Assembly: GCF_000744225.1 (NCBI RefSeq)
Contig: NZ_JQLN01000007.1
Location: 310,001 to 374,000, forward strand
Origin: Kitasatospora mediocidica KCTC 9733
GTDB lineage: Bacteria; Actinomycetota; Actinomycetes; Streptomycetales; Streptomycetaceae
Length of the DNA: 64,000 bases
Reading direction: 5' to 3'
Below, one piece after another: positions 24,589-32,230 of the stretch. Within the stretch, counting starts at the first letter, position 1. Each line of letters starts with the position of its first letter. The notes beneath the pieces were generated by a model. That model was not told where the DNA came from. It saw only the letters and a list, made by a program, of their open reading frames with translations, and made no database searches. A program made the position numbers and the translations under genes.

Positions 24589-26154
24589 GTGATCATTTCG
24601 GGATGGATGCGCCACGCTCGGCGCACCCTGCTGGCGACGGGGGCGACTCTCGCCCTTGCCGCCGGCGTACTGGTCGGCACCGCCACCGCCTCACAGGCAG
24701 CCACCCAGCAGCCGTGCGACATCTACGCCGCGGGCGGCACCCCGTGTGTGGCCGCGCACTCCACGACACGCGCGCTGTACGCCGCGTACAACGGCTCGCT
24801 CTACCAGGTGCGACGCGCCTCGGACAACGCCACCGCGGACATCGGCGTCCTCAGCGCCGGCGGCTACGCCAACGCCGCCGCCCAGGACTCCTTCTGCGCA
24901 GGCACCAGCTGCGTGATCACGGTGATCTACGACCAGTCAGGCAAGGGCAACAACCTCACCCAGGCACTCAAGGGCTACTGGCCCGGCCCAGCGGCCGGAG
25001 GCAACGACAACCTCGCCAACGCCACCGCTGCCCCGGTCACCGTTGCCGGCCACAAGGCCTACGGCGTCTACGTGGCCCCCGGCACCGGCTACCGGAACAA
25101 CAACACCTCCGGCATCGCCACCGGCGACCAGCCCGAGGGCATGTACGCGGTCCTGGACGGCACCCACTACAACGGCGGCTGCTGCTTCGACTACGGCAAC
25201 GCCGAGACCGACAGCACCGACGACGGCAACGGCACCATGGAGGCCATCTACTTCGGCAACAGCACGGGCTGGGGCTACGGCGCCGGCAACGGCCCGTGGG
25301 TCATGGCCGACCAGGAGAACGGCCTGTTCTCCGGCGTCAACGCCGGCTACAACGCCAACGACCCGACCGTGAACAACCGCTTCCTGACCGCCGCCGTCAA
25401 GGGCGGCCCGAACCAGTGGGCGATCCGCTCCGGCAACGCCCAGTCCGGCGCGCTGTCCACCTCCTACAGCGGCGTGCGCCCCAACGTCTCGGGCTACAAC
25501 CCGATGAAGAAGCAGGGCGCGATCATCCTCGGCATCGGCGGCGACAACAGCAACAGCTCCGCCGGCACCTTCTACGAAGGAGTCATGACCTCCGGCTACC
25601 CGAGCGACGCCACCGAGAACGCGGTGCAGGCCAACATCACCGCCGCCGGCTACGCCGACTCCTCCTCGGGCACCGGCTCGATCGCCCCCGGCTCGCGGAT
25701 CTCGCTGCAGGCCACCACCTCCTGCTGCACCGGCGACTACATCCGCCACGACGACTCCGACACCAAGGTCGTCATCTCCCCCGTCGACTCCTCCAGTTCC
25801 GCCACGGTCAAGGCCGACTCCACCTGGATCGTCCGGGCCGGCCTCGCCAACAGCACCTGCCTCTCCTTCGAGTCCGCCAACGACCCGGGGCAGTACCTGC
25901 GGCACTCGGGCTTCCAGCTCTACCTGAACGCCAACGACAACACCTCCCTGTTCGCCCAGGACGCCACGTTCTGCCCGCAGACCGGACACAACGGCCAGGG
26001 CTACTCCTTCCAGTCCCTCAACTACCCCGACAAGTACCTGCGCCACTTCAACTACACCGTCTACACCGCCTCCAACGGCGGCTCCAACACCTGGGACAAC
26101 GCCACCTCCTGGACCGACGACACCAGCTGGCTCACCGCCCAGCCCTGGAGCTGA
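24589..26154 (+). CDS. secreted alpha-L-arabinofuranosidase, GH54 with CBM42
   Basis: A 521-residue secreted paralogue of the divergent gene. The GTG at 24589 follows GAAGGAG; the signal peptide is LLATGATLALAAGVLVGTATASQAA. The GH54 domain (QPCDIYAAGGTPCVAAHSTTRALYAAYNG, CCFDYGNAETDSTDDGNGTMEAIYFGN) keeps the catalytic Glu. The CBM42 from RISLQATTSCC to the end is almost identical to the partner. The catalytic domain differs at many sites (LTQALKGYWPGPAAGGNDN instead of LVYQGPGGTGGVD, for example), so the two enzymes may prefer different arabinan or arabinoxylan structures. Probable LacI-type control. Confidence 0.93.
   Translation: MIISGWMRHARRTLLATGATLALAAGVLVGTATASQAATQQPCDIYAAGGTPCVAAHSTTRALYAAYNGSLYQVRRASDNATADIGVLSAGGYANAAAQDSFCAGTSCVITVIYDQSGKGNNLTQALKGYWPGPAAGGNDNLANATAAPVTVAGHKAYGVYVAPGTGYRNNNTSGIATGDQPEGMYAVLDGTHYNGGCCFDYGNAETDSTDDGNGTMEAIYFGNSTGWGYGAGNGPWVMADQENGLFSGVNAGYNANDPTVNNRFLTAAVKGGPNQWAIRSGNAQSGALSTSYSGVRPNVSGYNPMKKQGAIILGIGGDNSNSSAGTFYEGVMTSGYPSDATENAVQANITAAGYADSSSGTGSIAPGSRISLQATTSCCTGDYIRHDDSDTKVVISPVDSSSSATVKADSTWIVRAGLANSTCLSFESANDPGQYLRHSGFQLYLNANDNTSLFAQDATFCPQTGHNGQGYSFQSLNYPDKYLRHFNYTVYTASNGGSNTWDNATSWTDDTSWLTAQPWS
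25696..26154 (+). repeat. 459-bp inverted repeat, right arm (CBM42 module)
   Basis: Counterpart of 22687-23145. The arms are separated by about 2.5 kb carrying the two catalytic domains and the operator region. Arm length equals the CBM42 module exactly. Confidence 0.85.
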
Positions 26155-26402
26155 CACCTCACCCCCACCCCACCGCCGGGCCGCACGGAGAAACCCCTCA
26201 TGCGGCCCGGCGACTTGCCACTGACGGCAAGGCCACACGTTCGGATGACGGCAGAACGGAAATCAGCTCACATTCCGCCCTCTGAGAGCGCAAGTCCGTC
26301 GGCGGCAGCGCTGGACGTCTACCGGCTTCCGGCGGTGCGAGGGCGGCATGCCAGACCATGGTCCTGGCGCACCACCCTCGCCTCATGTCACCTCGCCGGT
26401 GG

Positions 26403-26525
26403 TCAGCCCTTCGCGTCCGGTCGCGACTCGGCGGCCGCGAGGCCGGCGATGGCCACGAGCATCAGCACCGTGCCGACGACCGTGGCCGCGGTGAGCCGCT
26501 CGCCGAGGAGCGGGCCCTCTCCGCG
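26403..26525 (-). pseudogene. EamA/DMT transporter C-terminal remnant
   Basis: On the minus strand the bases encode GPLLGERLTAATVVGTVLMLVAIAGLAAAESRPDAKG and a stop. This is the last helix of an EamA-type drug/metabolite transporter (LLGE-LT then a hydrophobic helix). Nothing upstream continues the family, so only the tail remains. The stretch 26155-26402 between it and the GH54 gene holds nothing I recognise. Confidence 0.6.
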
Positions 26526-26661
26526 GAGCTGCGACCCACCGCTGTGTCGCCGCAGTGGCCCCAGGACCCTGGGTGCTGGTGTGGCAGGCGGTCGGACCGC
26601 CCTGCTGAATGCTCTGACCTGGGTCCACTCGGCTCTGCGCCGTGGGGATGCTTGTGCGGCC

Positions 26662-26940
26662 CTATCGACTCAACCAGTGCGGCCTCTGATCGGGGTCCAA
26701 CACCATCTGCTGGTCCGGTGCATCTTCCAGACGGCCGCGCCGGCTGACACCGGGCCGGTCGCGGAACTCCACCACCAGGTCGCGATACCGCTCGGCTCGG
26801 AACGGCGAGCGCGCTGCACGTACGGCACGTCGAAGACGTACGGACCACCGTTGGTCTCGGGGTCGAGGATAACGGTCAGCTCCGCTACCCGCGTGAGCAG
26901 GACCGCCCCTGAAAGGTTCAGCGCAACGGGCCCTGGCTCC
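26662..26940 (-). pseudogene. unrecognised frameshifted coding fragment
   Basis: On the minus strand one frame reads VALNLSGAVLLTRVAELTVILDPETNGGPYVFDVPYVQRA. The neighbouring frame continues with YRDLVVEFRDRPGVSRRGRLEDAPDQQMVLDPDQRPHW and a stop at 26662. Codon bias in both parts is typical of real genes here, so this looks like one gene broken by a frameshift near 26800. I do not recognise the family. Upstream is an in-frame stop. Confidence 0.45.
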
Positions 26941-26952
26941 AGTCGCTATCCG

Positions 26953-27243
26953 GGCGCGCTCGCCATCCTGCTCGCTCGCGGGTTCGGACACTCCATCATC
27001 TGCAGCGGAACCAGCAGCCTCGCACTGATAGGAGAGATCCCGGCCGACGATCTGACGGCCGACGCTCTCTGGGGCTTCGAGGTCGGAACGCTTCGCCTTA
27101 CTGCAGCGTCGACAGCCTCGTCATTCCGCCCCGCGATGGGCTTCGGAGTGGTCGACCCCACGACCGGCATCGCCGAGCCCATCGCCGTACCTATCTCGCG
27201 TAGTGGGGCATTCACGTTCGACGAAGTCACCTACGCCGCATAG
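26953..27243 (+). other. unrecognised open fragment
   Basis: A plus-strand frame with gene-like codon use in its second half (LTADALWGFEVGTLRLTA ... AMGFGVVDPTTGIAEPIAVPIS) ends at TAG 27241-27243. No start codon with a ribosome-binding site is apparent and the family is not recognised. It may be the tail of a truncated gene. Confidence 0.25.
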
Positions 27244-27329
27244 CGGCCAACCTGCGCAGCGGCGCACGGTGCCCCGGCAACCCGTACAGGAAGGGCATGC
27301 CCCGGCTTTCCCGGTTCCATCACCGGAGC

Positions 27330-27735
27330 TCAGACCGCAGCGGGGAGGATGCCGCGCGGCCAATGGCCGAGCCAGAACACCGCCGTGGACGGCTCGGGTT
27401 GATCCTCGGTCGAGCCATCGTGGGGCAGCAGCTCAGTGGGGGCGATGCAACCCTCCCCCGGAGCCAGCCGGATGCGAAACACCCGTAGCGGCTGCCGACT
27501 GACGACGTAGGCCCGCAGGTCGTCGGTGTGGGGGGCAGCGGCAGGCGGGGTCGGCGTAGAGGGTGCGGCAGATGGTGCGGATGTCGAGGTCGGCGAGCAG
27601 GAGGTAGCGGGTGCCGGGGCCGAGGTTGAAGCACAGACGCCGTCGGCCGGTGTGCTTGGACTCGTAGTCCAAGCGGTCCCAGTTGTCGACGTGCAGTCCG
27701 ATACGTCGGCCGTTCTGGTAGTTGGGAGTGGTGGT
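27330..27735 (-). pseudogene. N-terminally truncated, frameshifted protein with GLHVDNWD motif
   Basis: The first part reads YQNGRRIGLHVDNWDRLDYESKHTGRRRLCFNLGPGTRYLLLADLDIRTICRTLYADPA. After a run of six C (plus-strand G 27530-27535) the protein continues in the next frame as PHTDDLRAYVVSRQPLRVFRIRLAPGEGCIAPTELLPHDGSTED, ending GILPAAV. Removing one C joins them. From memory this matches a streptomycete family with an HxD motif and a later His, resembling iron/2-oxoglutarate oxygenases; that assignment is tentative. The N-terminus is missing and abuts another gene fragment on the opposite strand. Confidence 0.55.
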
Positions 27736-27768
27736 CAGAGCCTTGGCAGGGCTGGCGGCCTGGCCGAG

Positions 27769-27984
27769 ATGAACGGCGTCCGGATCCCCGAGCGGGTCGG
27801 CCAGGGCGACCTCGAACCCGCCGTCGCCGCCGCCATGTCGGTCCCGGCGGAGGTCTCCGCCCACCCCCGCGTCACCGGCATGCTGAACGCCTTCGGCACC
27901 AAGCTGGGCGATCTGGCCGATGGCAGCATCCTGGCCCGTACCTGGGCCGGGTACACACGCAACAGCAGGAGGACCACCGCGTGA
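27769..27984 (+). pseudogene. 71-codon fragment overlapping the GNAT gene
   Basis: The frame MNGVRIPERVGQGDLEPAVAAAMSVPAEVSAHPRVTGMLNAFGTKLGDLADGSILARTWAGYTRN has strong gene-like codon bias. It ends with a GTGA overlap into the GNAT start, so it looks like the tail of a larger gene once translated with the acetyltransferase. There is no ribosome-binding site before the ATG. I do not recognise the family. Confidence 0.45.
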
Positions 27985-28508
27985 CAATCGAGCTCCGCCA
28001 CCACACCGACCTCACCACGCAGGCCCGGCAGGACCTGCTGGACGTCTACGCCGACGTTCGGGCGCCGCTGCTTCATCTGGTCAACTACCGTGTCCAGACA
28101 TTCGCCGAACGCCTCGACCGGCACGCCACCGAACCCGGCTTCGAACTCATCCTCGGCCACGACGGCGACGTCCCGATCGGTTACGCCTACGGCAACACCG
28201 TCGACGCCGACGACCGGTACTGGAAGCGCATGGCCGAACCGCTGCCCGAGGGCTTCACCGATACCCCCGTGCTGGCTATCAAGGAGATCGGCGTCCGCAC
28301 TCCCTGGCGCGGAACCGGGACCGCCCGCCGTATTCACGACGAACTCCTCGCCCAGCGCACCGAAGACCGCGTCGCCCTCATGGTCAACCCGCTCGCCGGG
28401 GACGGCAGGGTCCAGGCCCTGTACGAGACCTGGGGCTACCATGCCTTCAACAGCCAGCTGCCCACACCCGAATCACCCCGGCTCACCGCCATGGTGCGCC
28501 CACGCTGA
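27981..28508 (+). CDS. GNAT family N-acetyltransferase
   Basis: A 175-residue acetyl-CoA-dependent transferase. Motifs include FELILGHDGDVPIGYAYGN (beta strands 2-4), VLAIKEIGVRTPWRGTGTARRIHDELLAQR (acetyl-CoA pyrophosphate loop, R-G-T-G-T-A) and VQALYETWGYHAFNS near the end. The GTG start overlaps the previous frame's TGA (GTGA). It is full length for a small GNAT. The substrate is unknown. Confidence 0.88.
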   Translation: MTIELRHHTDLTTQARQDLLDVYADVRAPLLHLVNYRVQTFAERLDRHATEPGFELILGHDGDVPIGYAYGNTVDADDRYWKRMAEPLPEGFTDTPVLAIKEIGVRTPWRGTGTARRIHDELLAQRTEDRVALMVNPLAGDGRVQALYETWGYHAFNSQLPTPESPRLTAMVRPR

Positions 28509-28665
28509 CAGTGTCCGAATCGGCGGGCCGAGACCAGTACCCTCTCGAACTCGGGAAAGCTGCCCTCGTTTTCATATGCGACGACTACCGCCTGGTGGAG
28601 CCTTCAGCGCTGATTGAAAACCCCTTGCTCCAAGGTCCATCGATTGGTGGGATGCAGGGGCTTTA

Positions 28666-29691
28666 ATGACGGGAGGGGACAGCTTGGCGGTGTTCGGGTG
28701 TGCAGGCTGCGGTGCGGTCCTGACGGCGGCGGTGTCGGAGGTGGCGTTGCCGATCCACCTGGCCGACACCCACTGGGAGAAGCTGCATCCGCCGCTGTTG
28801 GAGGCCGGGTCCTACGCCGTCGACCCCGCACCGTACGGGCCGCCGTGGCGGCAGTGGGACGAGGTCGGGACGCACGAGGCCGCAGAGCACGGGCGTTTTG
28901 CGCCGTTCGGCGCTCTGTCCAACGGGCCGTCAGGCACCGTCCTCCTCGCGCCCGGCGACATGCGCGGCACCAGGCTGATCCTCGATCGAGCCGGGGGCTA
29001 CTGCATGGGGATCGACGGGAGGGACGGGCCGAACCTCGCCTGCCTGGGCTGCGATCTGCCGGTCGGAACGAGGATGGACGACTGCGGGTGCTGGCAGGTC
29101 GTCCGGCTCGTTCCGCAGGCGGTGGTGCGGTTGTCCGGCCCGCCGGAGCGGCCAGTCATGGACTGGGCGGAACTGCTGGCCACCGGCGCGCTGTGGCACC
29201 GGTTGAGCGAGTATCGGGACATCCCGGCGGGCGTGGTTCTCGCCCACCTGGTGGCGGCCTCCGGGGGCGCGCCCATCGAGGTGGTTTCCGGGCCGGTTGC
29301 CGAGCTTCTCGGTCGGGCGCTCGGCGCACTGCTGCCCGCCGGGGATGGCGCGAAGCGGCTGGACCTGGCGGGGCCGGGGTTCGGTGAGCCGGCCGCCGAC
29401 CTGGTGCTGGTGCCGGTCCATCCGCAGACCGGACAGGTGTGGCAGCCGTGTGGTGAAGCAGTGCCGGTACCCATGGATGCCGCACTCTGGGCCGAGCTCG
29501 CCTATCCGCCGCACCGGACCCGCCTGCCGGTGGTCGGTGGGCTCCCGGCAGGCGTGGAGCGGGACGATCCGCTTCCTCCACATCCGTGGTACCCGTTCCA
29601 GCCGTCCCGGGAAGCGTTCCGGTACACGCTCGCGCGGATGCCCGCCGTCCGGGAACCGTGGCTGCGGGCGCTCTACGACCAGGGATACTGA
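28666..29691 (+). CDS. hypothetical protein with zinc-finger-like Cys motifs
   Basis: A 341-residue protein with two Cys clusters: FGCAGCGAVLT at the N-terminus, and LACLGCDLPVGTRMDDCGCWQ near residue 125, which could bind zinc. No signal peptide or membrane segment. The middle contains GTVLLAPGDMRGTRLILDRAGGYCMGIDGRDGPN and the C-terminus a Pro-rich run (DPLPPHPWYPFQPSREAFRYTLARM). I believe homologues exist as unnamed proteins in streptomycetes; no function is known to me. Confidence 0.75.
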   Translation: MTGGDSLAVFGCAGCGAVLTAAVSEVALPIHLADTHWEKLHPPLLEAGSYAVDPAPYGPPWRQWDEVGTHEAAEHGRFAPFGALSNGPSGTVLLAPGDMRGTRLILDRAGGYCMGIDGRDGPNLACLGCDLPVGTRMDDCGCWQVVRLVPQAVVRLSGPPERPVMDWAELLATGALWHRLSEYRDIPAGVVLAHLVAASGGAPIEVVSGPVAELLGRALGALLPAGDGAKRLDLAGPGFGEPAADLVLVPVHPQTGQVWQPCGEAVPVPMDAALWAELAYPPHRTRLPVVGGLPAGVERDDPLPPHPWYPFQPSREAFRYTLARMPAVREPWLRALYDQGY

Positions 29692-29776
29692 CCGCAGGAG
29701 ACGCGAGCGCGGTCGCGGCCACCAGGGCATCCAAGGCGTAGTCGTGGCCGGGCAATCCAGCTGATGGCGTCCGCAT
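29691..29776 (-). pseudogene. PIN-domain (VapC-like) remnant
   Basis: On the minus strand the short stretch reads SAGLPGHDYALDALVAATALASPAV. This resembles the PIN-domain helix G-TGH-YA-DA-VAATAL with its third acidic residue. The rest of the toxin, and any antitoxin gene, is missing. Only about 28 residues support the call. Confidence 0.4.
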
Positions 29777-29806
29777 CGTCCTCCACGGCCAGGTGGTTCC
29801 GTGGGT

Positions 29807-30823
29807 TCAGCGCGCCACCACCGGCGTCGGGGCGAAAGCCTCAGCAAGGCTGGTCAGGATGGAGCCGGACCAGTTGCTCTCGCCGAACACGCCGACCGGG
29901 ATGGCGAGTACGCCGTACTCGTGCTGGAGCGTCTGCGCCGGGATATCGACCGGGAAGAAGTAGTTGCCGGGACAGGTCCGGCTCGCCAGGGGAATCGCCC
30001 CCAGCACCTCGGCCGGCAGTCGTTCGAACAACCGCTGGGCCCGGGCGGCCAGTTCGGCGACGACCTGCCGGGGCACGTCGGTGTGCTCGGTCAGCAGGCG
30101 GGCGGCGAGGTTCAGTTGGGCCGGTGTCGGTGGGTCGGCGCGGAAGGCTGTGGCCAGTTCGGGTTGGGCCGGTCCCAGTAGGACCACGCCGAACGTGCGG
30201 GGCCACAGCCATCCCTTGGTGACCGAATGCAGCAGGACCGCACGACCGGTGTCCAGCAACCGCCGGGTGCCGGCGGCGAACGGGGTCCCCAGGTCGTAGA
30301 CGCTGTCGATCAGCAGGCGGCGGTGCGGTGATTCGCGCAACCACGCCATCACCGCGGCGCACTCGGCATCGGACAGGTACCGGCCGAGCGGCTTGCTGGG
30401 GTTGGCGAGGAGCAGGTATTCGGGGCGGTCGTCCGCCGGCGACGTCGGGAGGACCGGTGCGGGCAGTGTCGGGTAGGACGTGGGTGTCAGGCCCGCGGCG
30501 CGGGCCAGCTCGAAGTAGACCGGGTAGACGTCGCCGGGCAGCCACAACCGCGCTTGGACGGCGCGCAGCCGGTTGAACACCACGCCGAGCCCGTGCCGGA
30601 CCCCTCGGCAGACCATCGCCCGGCCGGACCACTCCTGCGGCAACTCGAACCGTCGCAGCCAGGCGCGGGCGAGATCGCACCGGTGCACCGTGCTCAGCTC
30701 GGCGGGCGGTTGCGGTCGGAGCGCGGCAAGCGCGCGGTACACGTTGGTCTCGGCGGCGTCCAACAGCGACGGCGAAGCACCGAGTTGCCGCTGCCGGAAC
30801 TCCTGGAACTCGTCGAACCTCAT
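29807..30823 (-). CDS. PLP-dependent aminotransferase-like protein, fold type I
   Basis: A 338-residue protein, short for class I/II aminotransferases (usually 360-400). YLLLANPSKPLGRYL matches the family NP-x-NPTG region. LIDSVYDLG supplies the Asp (173) and Tyr (176) that contact the cofactor, and LLHSVTKGWLWPRTFGVVLLG holds the Schiff-base Lys (203). The ATG overlaps the stop of the radical SAM gene (ATGA), so the two are made together. The short N-terminus and unusual sequence suggest a specialised substrate. It could act on an amino acid made or modified by the radical SAM partner. Confidence 0.85.
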   Translation of the reverse strand: MRFDEFQEFRQRQLGASPSLLDAAETNVYRALAALRPQPPAELSTVHRCDLARAWLRRFELPQEWSGRAMVCRGVRHGLGVVFNRLRAVQARLWLPGDVYPVYFELARAAGLTPTSYPTLPAPVLPTSPADDRPEYLLLANPSKPLGRYLSDAECAAVMAWLRESPHRRLLIDSVYDLGTPFAAGTRRLLDTGRAVLLHSVTKGWLWPRTFGVVLLGPAQPELATAFRADPPTPAQLNLAARLLTEHTDVPRQVVAELAARAQRLFERLPAEVLGAIPLASRTCPGNYFFPVDIPAQTLQHEYGVLAIPVGVFGESNWSGSILTSLAEAFAPTPVVAR

Positions 30824-32160
30824 GCCGCCACACCCTCGGGCAGGATCTCGCTGGCCCGGTCCTCCAGGGAGGCGTAGCAGCGTCCGTCGGCCAGGACATT
30901 CCAGCTGCGGGCGATCCCGCTGGTGCGTTCCCAGAGCAGGCTGGGCTCGGTGTAGGCGGCGATCCGCATCGGCCGGCCGTCCCAGTCGCCGTGGTAGACC
31001 GGCGCGCCCCAGGGCAGGCGGCTTGCCAGTTCGAAGCCGTGCTGTGCGGCGAACCGGGTGACGACGGACAGCGAAACCTGGTGCTGTCGGCTCCACACGT
31101 TGGCGGTGCGGTCGAAGTAGAGCGACTCGGTGCTGGTGGAGACATAGAGCTCCTTGAAGCAGACCTCCTCGACACCGAGAGCCGCGGCCCACGAAAGGTA
31201 GTCGGCGACGCCGGCCGCGTCGGCCACACCACCGTGCTGGAGCACGCAGATCAGTCTCATCCGCAGCCCCGGCCAGCGGTCACGCTCCACGCGCCAGGTG
31301 TCGATCACCGAACTCACCGGCGTGCGCAGCATCATCAGCCGCTCGCTGGCGTCGTCGTCCTGATGGTGCCGGGAGACGGCCAGCACGCTCAGGCCTGCGG
31401 CGCTCAGGGCCGCCAGTCGGCCGGCCCGGTCGGCGTGCTGCCCCTTCGCCAGGGTGTGCGCGTTGGTGATCAGGACGACCTTCGGGAAGGCCGTCGAGCA
31501 GGCGGATACCAACCGCAGCTGCTGGTCGAACGGTATGAGCGTGGGCTCCCCGCCGCCGGTGATCACCGCACGCTCGGCGCCGGCCGCGCGGGCCTGCTCC
31601 AGCCAGTGGGCGACCGCGTCCCACGGGACCCGGGCCGGCGCCTGGTCGCTGGAGATCGAAGCCGCCGAGAAGCAGAACGAACACCGGGCCTGGCAGGCGG
31701 AGGCGACCGGCAGGATCGACACCGAGCGCGGTCGCATGTCGGCGTAGCGGCGCTGCGCCGATCCGTGCAGGTGGAGGGAGGCCGCCATCGCGTCCTCGAC
31801 GGTCGTCGGGCGCAGCGTGAACTCATCACCTGCGTGATCGAGTTCGTGAACGGCTGACAGCCGGATGCGAGCCTCGTGCAGTTCCATGCCGAGGCCGGTC
31901 GACACGTTGGGCACCAGCCTGTCCGGGTCCACCGTGGTTTCCAGCACCAGCAGCCGGTCGCCCGCGATGGCCAGACGGTCCAGCAGGCGTCGCGCCTTCC
32001 CGATCCCGATGGCCAGCTCCGCGCGGGTCAGCAGGTGGAACCGGTCGGGATAGGTACTCTCCGGAATTCCCGCCTTACCGTAAGCGAACGCGTACTTGTC
32101 GAATCCCTTCGCGAAGTTCGACAGCACAATGACGTGGAAACGCTGGTCGCCCGAGTTCAT
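30820..32160 (-). CDS. radical SAM protein with unusual N-terminal domain
   Basis: A 446-residue enzyme. The iron-sulfur motif CxxxCxxC is at Cys156, Cys160 and Cys163 (ACQARCSFC), unusually far from the start. AVITGGGEPTLIPF is the GGE motif that binds S-adenosylmethionine. Residues 1-145 form an extra domain (HVIVLSNFAKGFDKYAFAYGKAG ... LLDRLAIAGDRLLVLE). The C-terminus (SWNVLADGRCYASLED) has one Cys, so no full SPASM Cys set. The ATG at 32160 was chosen since the frame before it is not protein-like. It is first in a two-gene operon with the aminotransferase. No precursor peptide is visible next to it. The reaction is unknown. Confidence 0.88.
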   Translation of the reverse strand: MNSGDQRFHVIVLSNFAKGFDKYAFAYGKAGIPESTYPDRFHLLTRAELAIGIGKARRLLDRLAIAGDRLLVLETTVDPDRLVPNVSTGLGMELHEARIRLSAVHELDHAGDEFTLRPTTVEDAMAASLHLHGSAQRRYADMRPRSVSILPVASACQARCSFCFSAASISSDQAPARVPWDAVAHWLEQARAAGAERAVITGGGEPTLIPFDQQLRLVSACSTAFPKVVLITNAHTLAKGQHADRAGRLAALSAAGLSVLAVSRHHQDDDASERLMMLRTPVSSVIDTWRVERDRWPGLRMRLICVLQHGGVADAAGVADYLSWAAALGVEEVCFKELYVSTSTESLYFDRTANVWSRQHQVSLSVVTRFAAQHGFELASRLPWGAPVYHGDWDGRPMRIAAYTEPSLLWERTSGIARSWNVLADGRCYASLEDRASEILPEGVAA

Positions 32161-32230
32161 TCCGTCATCATGCAGGAACGGGCCTCTGACCGGCCCGGTC
32201 ATTCTTTGCACCGGCGCGCGGTCAGCGGGG

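Noticed and set aside
28509..28665. Gene or element in the gap before the Cys-motif protein
   Set aside because: Short, AT-richer and partly repetitive, but no coding frame, terminal repeat or convincing hairpin could be supported.
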